Part shown: positions 9,009-17,751 of the stretch, in pieces
Position numbering within the stretch: the stretch's first letter is position 1
Layout of the letters: every line of letters starts with the position of its first letter
Assembly (NCBI RefSeq): GCF_000801315.1
Contig: NZ_CP010054.1
Location: 2,852,001-2,916,000 of the forward strand
DNA: 64,000 nucleotides
Direction of reading: 5' to 3'
Source of the DNA: Hymenobacter sp. DG25B
GTDB lineage: Bacteria; Bacteroidota; Bacteroidia; Cytophagales; Hymenobacteraceae
Translations under genes and position numbers: made by a program
Notes under the pieces: model-generated
Seen by the model: only the letters and a program-made list of their open reading frames with translations
Told to the model about the DNA's origin: nothing
Databases searched by the model: none

Positions 9009-10529
9009 ATGAGTACTACAGACACCTCCGCACCGCTCACCGCCGATATTGTATTGATTGGGGCGGGCATTATGAGCGCTACTTTGGGCATGATGCTCAA
9101 GGAATTGCGCCCTGAGCTGACCATTGCCATTTTTGAGCGTCTGGATGTGGCCGCCGCCGAAAGCTCCGATGCCTGGAACAATGCCGGCACCGGCCACTCC
9201 GCCTTTTGCGAGCTGAACTACACCCCGGAGAAGGCCGATGGCAGCATTGATATATCCAAAGCCATAAAAATTGCCGAGCAGTTTGAGCAGTCCAAGCAAT
9301 TCTGGGCCTACCTGGCCGAGAAATATCAGGTAAAAGAGCTCACCCGCTTTATCAACCACATTCCGCACATGAGCTTTGTGTGGGGCGATAAAAACGTGGA
9401 TTTCCTGCGCAAGCGCCACGCAGCGCTGGTACAGTCGCCGCTATTTCAGGGCATGCTGTACTCGGAAAACCGCGACGAGCTGATGCAGTGGATGCCGCTG
9501 ATTATGGAAGGCCGCGATCCGCAGCAGCCCGTAGCTGCCACCCGCATGGACCTGGGTACCGACGTAAACTTTGGCTCCCTCACGCGGGGCATGTTTACGC
9601 TGCTGCAGGCCAAGCCAGGCGTATCCTTCTTCTTCCACCACGAGGTGGAAAAGCTGAAGCAGAAGGAAGACGGCCTCTGGCGCATCAAAGCCAAGAACCT
9701 GGCTTCTGATGCCGAAGTGAAAATCAGGGCACCGTTTGTGTTTATTGGGGCCGGGGGCGGTTCCTTGCCGCTGCTTATCAAATCGGGCATTCCGGAAGGG
9801 GCAGGCTTTGGCGGTTTTCCGGTAAGCGGGCAGTGGCTGAAGTGCGTGAACCCCGAGGTAATAGCCCGCCACCACGCCAAAGTATATGGTAAAGCGTCCG
9901 TGGGCTCGCCGCCGATGTCGGTGCCGCACCTGGACACGCGCGTTATTAATGGCAAGCAGGAGCTGCTGTTTGGCCCCTATGCGGGCTTCAGCACCAAGTT
10001 CCTGAAGCAGGGCTCCTATCTGGATTTACCCCTTTCAGTGAAGCTCAGTAATATGCGGCCCATGATTATTGCGGGCCTCAAGAATATGTCGCTGACCAAG
10101 TACCTGATTGACCAGGTGCGTCAGTCGCCGGAAGACCGGCTGGAAGCGCTGCAGGAGTACATGCCCACCGCCCAGGGCCCCGACTGGGAGCTAGAAATAG
10201 CCGGCCAGCGCGTGCAGGTTATTAAGAAAGACGCGAAAGAAGGCGGTGTACTGGAATTCGGCACCGAAGTGGTAGCCGCCTCCGATGGCTCCATTGCGGC
10301 TTTGCTGGGTGCTTCGCCGGGGGCCTCTACGGCCGTCAGCATCATGATAAACCTTACGCAGCGGTGCTTTCCGCAACAGGCCGCCACGCCGGAATGGCAG
10401 GCTAAAATGCGCGAGATGATTCCTTCTTTCGGGCAGGAGCTGAACGACAACCCTCAGCTGGTAGAAGAGTTACGGGCGCATACCAGCGCCGTGCTGGGCC
10501 TGAACCAAATGCCTGCCGCGGTGCAGTAA
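9009..10529 (+). CDS. mqo: Malate:quinone oxidoreductase
   Basis: A 506-residue FAD-dependent, membrane-associated dehydrogenase that oxidises malate to oxaloacetate and reduces quinone in the TCA cycle. It has the FAD-binding start VLIGAGIMSATLG, the NNAGTGHSAFCELNYTP block, RMDLGTDVNFGSLT and the C-terminal PSFGQELN. Length is standard for Mqo. The ATG at 9009 is chosen; upstream codons in frame (from 8967) lack family similarity. It appears monocistronic, 90 bases after the 2H gene and convergent with the phosphoribosyltransferase. Confidence 0.95.
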   Translation: MSTTDTSAPLTADIVLIGAGIMSATLGMMLKELRPELTIAIFERLDVAAAESSDAWNNAGTGHSAFCELNYTPEKADGSIDISKAIKIAEQFEQSKQFWAYLAEKYQVKELTRFINHIPHMSFVWGDKNVDFLRKRHAALVQSPLFQGMLYSENRDELMQWMPLIMEGRDPQQPVAATRMDLGTDVNFGSLTRGMFTLLQAKPGVSFFFHHEVEKLKQKEDGLWRIKAKNLASDAEVKIRAPFVFIGAGGGSLPLLIKSGIPEGAGFGGFPVSGQWLKCVNPEVIARHHAKVYGKASVGSPPMSVPHLDTRVINGKQELLFGPYAGFSTKFLKQGSYLDLPLSVKLSNMRPMIIAGLKNMSLTKYLIDQVRQSPEDRLEALQEYMPTAQGPDWELEIAGQRVQVIKKDAKEGGVLEFGTEVVAASDGSIAALLGASPGASTAVSIMINLTQRCFPQQAATPEWQAKMREMIPSFGQELNDNPQLVEELRAHTSAVLGLNQMPAAVQ

Positions 10530-10553
10530 GCGTCAGCCGGCTTCGGCGCGTTG

Positions 10554-11204
10554 CTACAGCACAATGCCGCCCCGGTTGGTTGCCGAGGCGGCATTTTGGT
10601 GTAATAGTGCTATGACTTCTTCGTCGCTCACCTGTTCAAAATCGACGTAAAACTGCCCTACCGCCATAAACCCCTCCGGCTGCGACAGACAGACATACTC
10701 ATCTACCAGCGGCCGGAGCTGGTGGGCAGCATGCGGCGGCGCCACCGGCACGGCTACCACCAGCTTCCCGGGCTGACTTTTGCGAATTGCCTGCACCATG
10801 CTGACCATGGTGTGCCCGGTGGCAATGCCATCATCTACCACAATCACTGTTTTGCCTTTGAGATTGGTGGGTGTATGGCCGCCCATAAACAGCCGGAAAT
10901 TCTCGCGCAGCTTAGCCTGGAGGCGGGCCGTTTCTTCCTCAATATAGCGCATCGGCACCCCGGCTGCATTTTCATTCACGACGGCGCTATCCAGGGTAAC
11001 GGAGCCAATGGCGTATTCCGGGTTGCTGGGGTGGCCTATTTTTTTGGAAAGCGCTACCTCCAGCGGAAAGCCCAACCGTTGCGCAATAATATAGCCCAGG
11101 GGCACACCACCGCGGGGAATAGCCAGCACAATGCCATCCTGCCCGCGGTACTTGGTGAGCTGTGCAGCCAGCTGAATGGCAGCATCTTGGCGGTTCAGGA
11201 ACAT
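10554..11204 (-). CDS. Phosphoribosyltransferase family protein
   Basis: A 216-residue type I phosphoribosyltransferase. The PRPP-binding loop is VIVVDDGIATGHTM, and an N-terminal GIVLAIPRGGVPLGYIIA strand-loop and LSKKIGHPSNPEYAIGSV segment are as in the family that sits with, or is fused to, dienelactone hydrolases. The acceptor base is unknown. It begins 10 bases after the alpha/beta hydrolase stop on the same strand, so the two are probably co-transcribed with the hydrolase first. Confidence 0.88.
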   Translation of the reverse strand: MFLNRQDAAIQLAAQLTKYRGQDGIVLAIPRGGVPLGYIIAQRLGFPLEVALSKKIGHPSNPEYAIGSVTLDSAVVNENAAGVPMRYIEEETARLQAKLRENFRLFMGGHTPTNLKGKTVIVVDDGIATGHTMVSMVQAIRKSQPGKLVVAVPVAPPHAAHQLRPLVDEYVCLSQPEGFMAVGQFYVDFEQVSDEEVIALLHQNAASATNRGGIVL

Positions 11205-11214
11205 GGCAGGTAGG

Positions 11215-11877
11215 TTAATTGGTGAGTTGGGGCACGGCGAGCAGGTAGGTGCTGAACCAGTCGGCGGCCAGCTCCGCCACCTGGTTCAGAGCGCCGGGTT
11301 CCTCAAACAGGTGCGTGGCGCTGGGAATAATGGCCAGCCGCTTGGTACCGGGTAGCACGGCCAGGGCTTCTTCATTCAGGGCCAGCACCTCCGCATCCAG
11401 GCTGCCCACAATGAGGAGGGTGGCAGCCTGCACATGGGCCAGGCCGGGGCCGGTAATATCGGGGCGGCCGCCGCGTGAGACTACCGCGCTGATGCGGTTG
11501 GGCAGCAGTGCCGCCGCGCCCAGCGCGGAAGCCGCGCCGGTGCTGGCCCCAAAATAGCCAAAGGGCAGGCCAGCGGCCGATGGCAGCGTATCCAGAAATT
11601 CGGTAGCAGCTACCAGCCGTTGGGTCAGCAGCGGAATATCAAACCGGTTAGCATAAATCGTGTCTTCAATTTTGGTGAGCAAATCGAAGAGGAAGGTGCC
11701 GATGCCGCGCTGGTGCAATACGGTGGCCACAAAGTTATTGCGCGAGCTCAGCCGGCTGCTGCCACTGCCATGAGAGAATATCACCAGGGCCCGGGCATTG
11801 GTTGGCAGAATCAGCTCCCCTGTCAGCCAGGGCCCGTTTACCGGCACTTCCACCAGCTTATGAAAATCGTACGTCAT
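11215..11877 (-). CDS. Alpha/beta hydrolase (dienelactone hydrolase-like)
   Basis: A 220-residue alpha/beta hydrolase. The nucleophile is the serine in YFGASTGAAS, the acid the aspartate in VGSLDAEVL, and the histidine lies in PSATHLFEEPG. HGSGSSRLSSRN is the oxyanion region. This subtype (FSHGSGSS...FDLLT) commonly accompanies the phosphoribosyltransferase encoded just downstream. Substrate unknown. Confidence 0.85.
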   Translation of the reverse strand: MTYDFHKLVEVPVNGPWLTGELILPTNARALVIFSHGSGSSRLSSRNNFVATVLHQRGIGTFLFDLLTKIEDTIYANRFDIPLLTQRLVAATEFLDTLPSAAGLPFGYFGASTGAASALGAAALLPNRISAVVSRGGRPDITGPGLAHVQAATLLIVGSLDAEVLALNEEALAVLPGTKRLAIIPSATHLFEEPGALNQVAELAADWFSTYLLAVPQLTN

Positions 11878-12059
11878 GTCCGTTTTTGGCCTGCGTATAT
11901 CCGGAATTGGCGGCTCCTTCTTCCCTGCCTGTTTGCGTGCCGCACCGTATATAAGTTACCGAAAACTCCTGACACCTAAAAGGATAGCCGTATCATAAGC
12001 CAGCGCCCCTGCTCAGGGGTAACTGCTTTTCTAATTTAACCGGCCAAGAAGAAATCAGG

Positions 12060-12995
12060 CTAGGCTACAGGAGCCGGCAAAGCGGGCAGATATACTTCGG
12101 CCAGCATGCACCGGGCACTGCCGCCCCCTATGGTTTCAATGGTAGGAATGGGTAGCGGCAGCAGCTGGCAATACTGGCTCAGGGCCTGCCGCTGGGCGGG
12201 CAGGAGCGCATCAAAAGCCCGCTGCGACATAGCCAGCAGCTCCGGGCCGGCCGCCGGCTGCAGCGTAAGCATGTTGCCGGCAAAGCTGGCTACCTGCGCC
12301 AGCGAAATAGGCACCACTTCATGGCCGGTTTCGGTAAGAGAATCAACGACTGACGCGCGCTCCTGGATATCGGCAATACTTTCCAGACACACCACGGCAA
12401 ACCTGGCGCCAATGCACATCATTACGTTGGTGTGGTAGATTTCCTGCTGCTGCGCATCATAGGCATGAAAGGCCACCGGCTGGTACCCCAGGCGGGCGCA
12501 TACTTCCTGCAGCAAGCCGGCATGGGTGCGGGGCGAGAGGCAGGCGTAGGCCCGGCGGTGCACATGGTCGAAAATGATGCTGCCGGTACCTTCCAGGAAA
12601 CGGCCCTCCTGCTCGTGGGCTGAGAAGTCGATAATTTCCTGGATGGCAAACTGCTGGCCTAAGGCTTCCAGGATATCGGGGCGGCGCTCCAGGCGGCGGT
12701 TGGGGGCGCACATGGGGTAGAGTAGCACGCGGCCATCGGGGTGCAGGGTAAGCCAGTTGTTGGGAAATACGGCATCGGGCTTGTGCGGCTCGGCGGTATC
12801 CTCAAACACCAGTACCTGCATGCCGTGGGCGCGCAAGGCGGCCACCATAGCATCGAACTCAGCAAAGGCCTTTTCCTGTATTTCCCCGGCACTCAGGCCC
12901 GCCATGGTCTGCTGGAAGTAGTTGGAGGCGGCCGTTTCCGGGTTGAAGGCAAAACGGGTGGGCCGAACAAGGAAAACGGTGCGGGCAGACTGCAT
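12060..12995 (-). CDS. ctlX: Citrulline-utilisation hydrolase CtlX type (amidinotransferase fold)
   Basis: A 311-residue guanidino-group-modifying enzyme of the arginine deiminase/amidinotransferase superfamily. FPNNWLTLHPDGRV, the FLEGTGS segment, a catalytic histidine in YHTNVMMCIG, and a C-terminal nucleophile cysteine in GGGSARCMLAEV (about residue 296) match the family annotated CtlX in Bacteroidota. It probably acts in arginine or citrulline catabolism; the exact reaction is inferred from family. It stands alone, with no arginine genes next to it. A deiminase or dimethylargininase activity is the main alternative. Confidence 0.82.
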   Translation of the reverse strand: MQSARTVFLVRPTRFAFNPETAASNYFQQTMAGLSAGEIQEKAFAEFDAMVAALRAHGMQVLVFEDTAEPHKPDAVFPNNWLTLHPDGRVLLYPMCAPNRRLERRPDILEALGQQFAIQEIIDFSAHEQEGRFLEGTGSIIFDHVHRRAYACLSPRTHAGLLQEVCARLGYQPVAFHAYDAQQQEIYHTNVMMCIGARFAVVCLESIADIQERASVVDSLTETGHEVVPISLAQVASFAGNMLTLQPAAGPELLAMSQRAFDALLPAQRQALSQYCQLLPLPIPTIETIGGGSARCMLAEVYLPALPAPVA

Positions 12996-13073
12996 GGGGG
13001 AGCTTGGCCAGATGTTAGGTCACAAAGAAAGTAGCTTCCCGCACAAAACCCGTCTACTCGCTTCGCGCCTGCA

Positions 13074-13907
13074 TTATAGCCGTTGGGTTAGTAGCAGGCC
13101 CCCGTAGGAATAGCCATTCGCATTCAGCCCCTGAATAGGCATAACAGAAAGGCCGGTGCGGCCGGCAGTTTTGTGCAGCTGCGGCACTACAATGCCCATG
13201 GTGGCCCCCACGGCATAGCCCACCAGATTATCCGTCAGGAAGTGCTTGCCGGCTTCGATACGGGCGTAGCCTACCGCCGCGGGAATGATAGCCGCAGCAC
13301 CCCATACAAATGGCTCGACCGGGGAGTCGGGGTGGAAATCATGAAATACTTTGGCGGCAAAAAAGGTGGCGGTGGCCGCATGGGCCGTGTGGCCGGCAAA
13401 AAAGGAATTGGTGGCAATGCGGCTCTTGCGCTTATTGGCCGGTCCCTCGGTTCCGTACAGGAACGGGCGGTTGCGGTATACCGTGCCGGCCGACATGGTA
13501 AACAACGCCGCCGTGGCACTCATTGATTCCAGATATAATCCCGCCACCTGCCCGTAACGGCCCCGCATGTCGGAGTTTAGGGCCAGCAAGCCCGGCGCCA
13601 TGGCTAAGGAGCCGTAGCACAGGATATTACTTACCAGGATAGCATCCTCGCTGTATTTACCGGCGGCAAACCGGTCCATTCGGGGCAAAGCGTTCCTGTC
13701 TAAGCCGGCCAGCTCCTCATCGGAGGGGCCATGCTTTTGGGAAATCAGATAGAGCCCCAGGCCACTTACCGCGCCCAGACCTGCCGTGATGGGTGCATCT
13801 ACCGCAAAGCGGGTATGATACGGAGACGGGGCCTGCTGGGCAATGACGGAGGGACTCACCGCCAGCTGCAAGGAGCCGCAGAGGAAGAGCGTAGCGAGTA
13901 ACTTCAT
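13074..13907 (-). CDS. PAP2 superfamily membrane phosphatase
   Basis: A 277-residue protein with a signal peptide (KLLATLFLCGSLQLAVSP) and several hydrophobic helices. Conserved parts are YRNRPFLYG (motif 1), SFFAGHTAHA (a variant of PSGH, motif 2) and ARIEAGKHFLTD (motif 3). Members dephosphorylate lipid phosphates such as undecaprenyl-PP or phosphatidate. ATG at 13907 is preferred over an upstream in-frame start at 13979 because it begins the signal peptide. The upstream region is not convincingly coding. Confidence 0.82.
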   Translation of the reverse strand: MKLLATLFLCGSLQLAVSPSVIAQQAPSPYHTRFAVDAPITAGLGAVSGLGLYLISQKHGPSDEELAGLDRNALPRMDRFAAGKYSEDAILVSNILCYGSLAMAPGLLALNSDMRGRYGQVAGLYLESMSATAALFTMSAGTVYRNRPFLYGTEGPANKRKSRIATNSFFAGHTAHAATATFFAAKVFHDFHPDSPVEPFVWGAAAIIPAAVGYARIEAGKHFLTDNLVGYAVGATMGIVVPQLHKTAGRTGLSVMPIQGLNANGYSYGGLLLTQRL

Positions 13908-14032
13908 AGCTGTAGGAATTAGCGCTGAAGTTAAAACGGGGAAGCATCCGGCGGGGTTGACACGCTCACTATCAAGCAAGTACCAACTGCATATTCCTCA
14001 TCGCCAATGGGCTTTTGCGCGCCGGCGGGGCA

Positions 14033-14066
14033 CAAAAAAAGAAGCATGCCCAAGGACATGCTTCTT
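14033..14066 (-). terminator. Intrinsic terminator of the cold-shock gene
   Basis: Read on the minus strand, arms AAGAAGCATG and CATGCTTCTT close on an 8-base loop and run into seven T residues. It begins 25 bases after the csp stop. Confidence 0.85.
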
Positions 14067-14090
14067 AACTTCATAGGAAGTTCGCGGTAA

Positions 14091-14282
14091 TTAAGCGCGA
14101 CGCACTTTAACAGCGCTCAGACCTTTACGGCCTTCTTCCACTTCGAATTCAACTTTATCGTTGTCACGAATTTCGTCGATGAGGCCCGTTACGTGGACAA
14201 ATACGTCTTGGCCGGTAGCGGCGTCGTTGATGAAACCAAAGCCTTTGGTTTCATTGAAGAATTTTACGGTTCCTGTTGACAT
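14091..14282 (-). CDS. csp: Cold-shock domain RNA-binding protein (CspA family)
   Basis: A 63-residue single cold-shock domain. RNP1 is KGFGFI (residues 13-18) and RNP2 VFVHV (27-31), with the usual start TGTVKFFNETKGF. Such proteins melt RNA structure and act as chaperones or antiterminators. It has its own intrinsic terminator and a long upstream region with no other gene, consistent with a regulated 5' leader. Monocistronic. Confidence 0.96.
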   Translation of the reverse strand: MSTGTVKFFNETKGFGFINDAATGQDVFVHVTGLIDEIRDNDKVEFEVEEGRKGLSAVKVRRA

Positions 14283-14685
14283 GATGCTTAGGAAAGTGGT
14301 GAAAATGAAGCAACTGGCAACGGAACTCTACTATTTTTCAACACGGAAGGAATGGTAGTGACACGAGGCATTTTGCCTTTAACAATGTAAACGTACGCTT
14401 TTTTTTGTTCTGCCCGGTTTAAAAGGCAGCTTTGGAAGCCAGCGTCGAATGACATGGGGGTAACGGGCAAGGCCGCCAATAGGTTCATATTACCGATAAT
14501 ATATAGCATAATTACCTACCGAGCCGGGCATGGCTTTCATTATATCTTTCTGATTATTAATATATTATATGCATCCCGTTGTAAGCCTGAAGGCTTCGCA
14601 ATTACTTAGCTCAGACAGCGCGACGCCTGGACTAAATACTTTGGGCAGTGCCGGTTAATAAAGCCGGCAACGCAGGGCGGCTGGT
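14283..14685. other. Intergenic region upstream of the cold-shock gene
   Basis: About 400 bases between csp and the BLUF gene. Short frames here lack plausible codon use. The part next to csp (14283-14500) is probably its promoter and 5' leader, by analogy with cspA leaders; I could not find a convincing TAnnTTTG element. A small hairpin (GCCGG...CCGGC) near 14649-14669 may terminate the BLUF transcript. Confidence 0.4.
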
Positions 14686-15114
14686 TTATATCTGGCTACT
14701 TTCATCCTCCACAAAGGATTTGAGCAGCTCCAGCATGCCCTCATCAATCACGGGCAGGTGGGCGTCCAGAAAATTGGAGCGGTAGGGATTGATGTAGCCG
14801 GAGATACGCTCAAAGTTTTCTCCTGAGAGCGGCTGAAACCCCATGGTCCAGTTCTGGAAAGTGCGCCTCTGAATAGGCCCGTCGGAAAGCGTGAGCACGC
14901 GGGTATGCCGGTAGTCCTCCTGAATAACGCCGTATATGTGCCGCACGGCGGCCTCCTCCCCTTCCAGCACCTGCACAAAGCTGCCATTGCCATACAGCAG
15001 CAACCCCGTAATGCCCAGCTGGGCGTTGTTGGTACGGGCCTGCTGCAGCAGAAAGGTGAGGTCGGCGGTGGTTTGCTGCCCCACGGCGCAACTGTTATAA
15101 ACAATGTGGTGCAT
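14686..15114 (-). CDS. BLUF-domain blue-light sensor
   Basis: A 142-residue stand-alone BLUF protein that binds FAD. Key residues line up with AppA by spacing: Y6, N30, Q48, W89 and M91 correspond to AppA Y21, N45, Q63, W104 and M106. The signature NNAQLGITG...FVQVLEG is intact. Short BLUF proteins sense blue light and signal through a separate partner, since no effector domain is attached; the C-terminal 45 residues form the usual capping helices. No obvious effector gene (EAL or regulator) is adjacent. Light-dependent behaviour is inference from family. Confidence 0.92.
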   Translation of the reverse strand: MHHIVYNSCAVGQQTTADLTFLLQQARTNNAQLGITGLLLYGNGSFVQVLEGEEAAVRHIYGVIQEDYRHTRVLTLSDGPIQRRTFQNWTMGFQPLSGENFERISGYINPYRSNFLDAHLPVIDEGMLELLKSFVEDESSQI

Positions 15115-15318
15115 AATCCTTTACCTTTTCCTGGGTGGTGCAGCAGGCAGCCGGCGTGGTTTCCGAACCTCATTAGTCAGCCGGGTTGCCTCTTATAAGA
15201 TATCAACCCAACGGCGAAAAACCTAGAGAAACTGCTTCAACCCTTCCAGGCCGTTCTATCTTCCCGGCGGTTTCAATCCCCAACAAACTCTGCCATTTTT
15301 TCGGTATAACTAACAAGC

Positions 15319-15747
15319 TTACAATGGGTTTGCCGGGAACGAATTATTTCCGGGGGCATACCATGCCAGCCGCAGGCTTAATAGAAAAAGCACCAGCGTT
15401 AAGGGCGTGAAAACCATTTGCTCAAAAGGGTGGGCGGATAGCAGGTTTCCTACGGTGTTCAGCAGGAAAAGCCCGGCCATCAGCCCCAGCAGAATTCGGC
15501 CGGCTATGGGATGCAAACGTACCCGTAGCAGCCCCGCCCGCAGCGCTACTACGGCCAGCAGGAGCATATTCACCAGCACCGATACGGTTTCGAAACGCAG
15601 CATCTGCGCTTGGTTCTGCAGCCGGCCGCCCCACACCAGGGCAAAGGGAATAATACCGGCCAGTATCAGCAGATGCATTACCACCAGCAGGGCCAGAATA
15701 AGCAACAAGCAGAAGGTAGCGGCACGCTCAGAGAGCAGCTTTTTCAT
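15319..15747 (-). CDS. Four-helix membrane protein of unknown function
   Basis: A 142-residue protein with four clear hydrophobic segments (about 10-35, 52-70, 84-105, 112-130) and basic loops, beginning MKKLLSERAATF. No family signature recognised. Codon use and the positive-inside pattern (R-rich loop between helices 2 and 3) support it as a real gene. It stands alone, about 200 bases from the BLUF gene on the same strand. Confidence 0.65.
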   Translation of the reverse strand: MKKLLSERAATFCLLLILALLVVMHLLILAGIIPFALVWGGRLQNQAQMLRFETVSVLVNMLLLAVVALRAGLLRVRLHPIAGRILLGLMAGLFLLNTVGNLLSAHPFEQMVFTPLTLVLFLLSLRLAWYAPGNNSFPANPL

Positions 15748-15997
15748 GTGGGGTTAGCCAGGTAATGCGCGAATCAGCCAGCAATGCAGGGGGCAGCCGG
15801 CAGGCGCGGGCTCAAAGTAAGCATACAGACGCCATTTACCGGTTTGCCGCAGCTTATTCTGCCGGCGCTTTTTTCTGCCTGATTTTCAACTAACCGTAGG
15901 CCACGGCGCGGCCCCGGGCAAAGAAACCGGCGCCGGAAGCAACCCTGGCGGCCGGCCCTGGTTATACACTTCTAACATTCATTTATCGCCACACTAC

Positions 15998-16714
15998 ATG
16001 GAATCACTTAAAGGGAAAGTAGCCCTGGTTACGGGCGCGGGCAAAGGCATTGGCCGGGCCGTGGCCCTGGCGCTGGCGCAGGAAGGCGTACACGTGGGCC
16101 TGCTGGCCCGCACCGAAAGCCAACTCAGAGAAGTAGCCAAGGAAATAGAGGCCCTGGGCGTGAAAACGGCCGTGGTAACCGCCGACGTAGCTAACCGCGA
16201 GGCCGTGGAAGCCGCAGTAGCGCAGGTGAAAGCCCAGCTGGGGCCCATTGATATTCTCATCAATAATGCCGGCATTGGCACGTTTGCCAGGCTGGTAGAT
16301 ATGCCGCCCGCCGAGTGGGAGCATATTGTGCAGGTAAACCTGATGGGCACCTACTACGCCACCCGCGCCGTGCTGCCGGATATGATAGCCCGCGAAACCG
16401 GCGACATCATTAATATAGCCTCCACGGCCGGGCAGCGCGGGGCAGCCACTACCAGCGCCTACAGTGCCTCCAAATTTGCCATTCTGGGCCTCACGGAGTC
16501 CCTGATGCAGGAAGTGCGCAAGCAGAACATCAGGGTATCGGCCCTCACGCCCAGCACCGTGGCTACGGAGCTGGCCATCAGCAACAAGCTTACCGATGGC
16601 AACCCTGAGAAAGTAATGCAGCCCGAAGACCTGGCTGAATTCATGATTGCCCAGCTAAAGCTCAACCGGCGCATCTTTATTAAAGAAGCCGGCATGTGGT
16701 CTACCAATCCGTAG
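15998..16714 (+). CDS. SDR family oxidoreductase (3-oxoacyl-ACP reductase-like)
   Basis: A 238-residue classical short-chain dehydrogenase. Cofactor motif TGAGKGIG near residue 12, NNAG near 88, a catalytic serine in [10 protein letters not shown] and the YSASK pair (Y153/K157 region). An early arginine after the glycine motif suggests NADPH. Closest family style is FabG-like reductases; the physiological substrate is unknown. Followed by a strong terminator. Confidence 0.85.
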   Translation: MESLKGKVALVTGAGKGIGRAVALALAQEGVHVGLLARTESQLREVAKEIEALGVKTAVVTADVANREAVEAAVAQVKAQLGPIDILINNAGIGTFARLVDMPPAEWEHIVQVNLMGTYYATRAVLPDMIARETGDIINIASTAGQRGAATTSAYSASKFAILGLTESLMQEVRKQNIRVSALTPSTVATELAISNKLTDGNPEKVMQPEDLAEFMIAQLKLNRRIFIKEAGMWSTNP

Positions 16715-16737
16715 AAACCCGTAGAAACCTATGCTGC

Positions 16738-16776
16738 AAAAGCCGGCCCCTGTCTGCGTGACGGGGGCCGGCTTTT
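16738..16776 (+). terminator. Intrinsic terminator after the SDR gene
   Basis: Thirteen-base arms AAAAGCCGGCCCC and GGGGCCGGCTTTT around a 13-base loop, 23 bases after the SDR stop. The T-run is short but present on both strands. Confidence 0.8.
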
Positions 16777-16920
16777 GTGTTTCAAGGGGGCTTTATTGAC
16801 CTGGGCACCGCTCCTGATAAAAGAGTACGGCCGCGAAAGGCTACGCCGCGAAACAAGCTTGTTGTGTAAGTTAGGACTCCTGAATAGCTACGGCATTGCG
16901 TAGCACACTCCTGCACTGTT

Positions 16921-17751
16921 ATGGACATCCGCCCGCGCGAAAAAGCCGCTAAGTGGCAGCAAAACGCTTTCCACGTCATCTTTGAATCGGATACAACGGC
17001 TGGCCGAACTTTCGATATTATCCTGCTGCTGGCCATTGTGCTGAGTGTGCTGGCCGTGATGCTGGAAAGCGTAGCGAGCATTGCCGCCCGCTACGGAGGT
17101 TATCTGCAGGCCGTGGAGTGGTTTTTTACGGCGCTGTTTCTCGTAGAGTATATTATGCGGCTGTTGGTAGTGCGGCGGCCCCTCTCCTACGCCCTGAGCT
17201 GGCTGGGCATTATTGATTTTCTGGCCATTGCGCCCACGCTGGTATCCTTACTGGTGCCGGGCAGCCGCTATCTGCTGGTTATCCGCACGCTGCGGCTCCT
17301 GCGGGTATTCCGCATTTTTAAGCTGGGCCGCTTTGTGGGCGAGGGCGAATTTATCACGGCCGCCCTCAAGGCCAGCCGCTTCAAGATTCTGGTATTTCTG
17401 ACGGCGGTATTTACCCTGATTATTGTGGTGGGCACCCTAATGTATGTGATTGAGGGCGGGCAGAATGGCTTCACCAGCATTCCTGTGAGCATTTACTGGG
17501 CCGTAGTAACCGTTACCACAGTAGGCTACGGAGATATTTCGCCCGTAACTGTGCTGGGCCAAACGCTGGCCTCGGTGCTCATGATTATGGGCTACGCCAT
17601 TATAGCCGTGCCCACGGGTATCGTCTCGGCGCACATGGCCCTGCCAGCCCCGGCCCCGGCCGCTTTCAAGCAGCAACGGTGCCCTGTGTGCCAGGCCGAC
17701 GGGCACCGCCCGGACGCTGCCTATTGCTGGCACTGCGGCGAGAAACTTTAA
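16921..17751 (+). CDS. Voltage-gated potassium channel with C-terminal zinc ribbon
   Basis: A 276-residue six-helix channel. S4 carries regularly spaced charges R122, R125, R128, R131 and K134. The pore helix leads to the selectivity filter T200-V-G-Y-G-D205, specific for K+. After S6 comes a short linker and a four-cysteine zinc ribbon: C254-P-V-C257 and C269-W-H-C272. It should be a homotetrameric voltage-gated channel in the inner membrane; the ribbon may bind zinc and tune gating or assembly, which is inference. Its stop overlaps the stop of the convergent GAF gene in TTAA. Confidence 0.9.
   Translation: MDIRPREKAAKWQQNAFHVIFESDTTAGRTFDIILLLAIVLSVLAVMLESVASIAARYGGYLQAVEWFFTALFLVEYIMRLLVVRRPLSYALSWLGIIDFLAIAPTLVSLLVPGSRYLLVIRTLRLLRVFRIFKLGRFVGEGEFITAALKASRFKILVFLTAVFTLIIVVGTLMYVIEGGQNGFTSIPVSIYWAVVTVTTVGYGDISPVTVLGQTLASVLMIMGYAIIAVPTGIVSAHMALPAPAPAAFKQQRCPVCQADGHRPDAAYCWHCGEKL

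Noticed and set aside
14288..14509. 73-codon minus-strand frame upstream of the cold-shock gene
   Set aside because: Runs through the probable csp leader, has poor codon use, and no recognisable domain.
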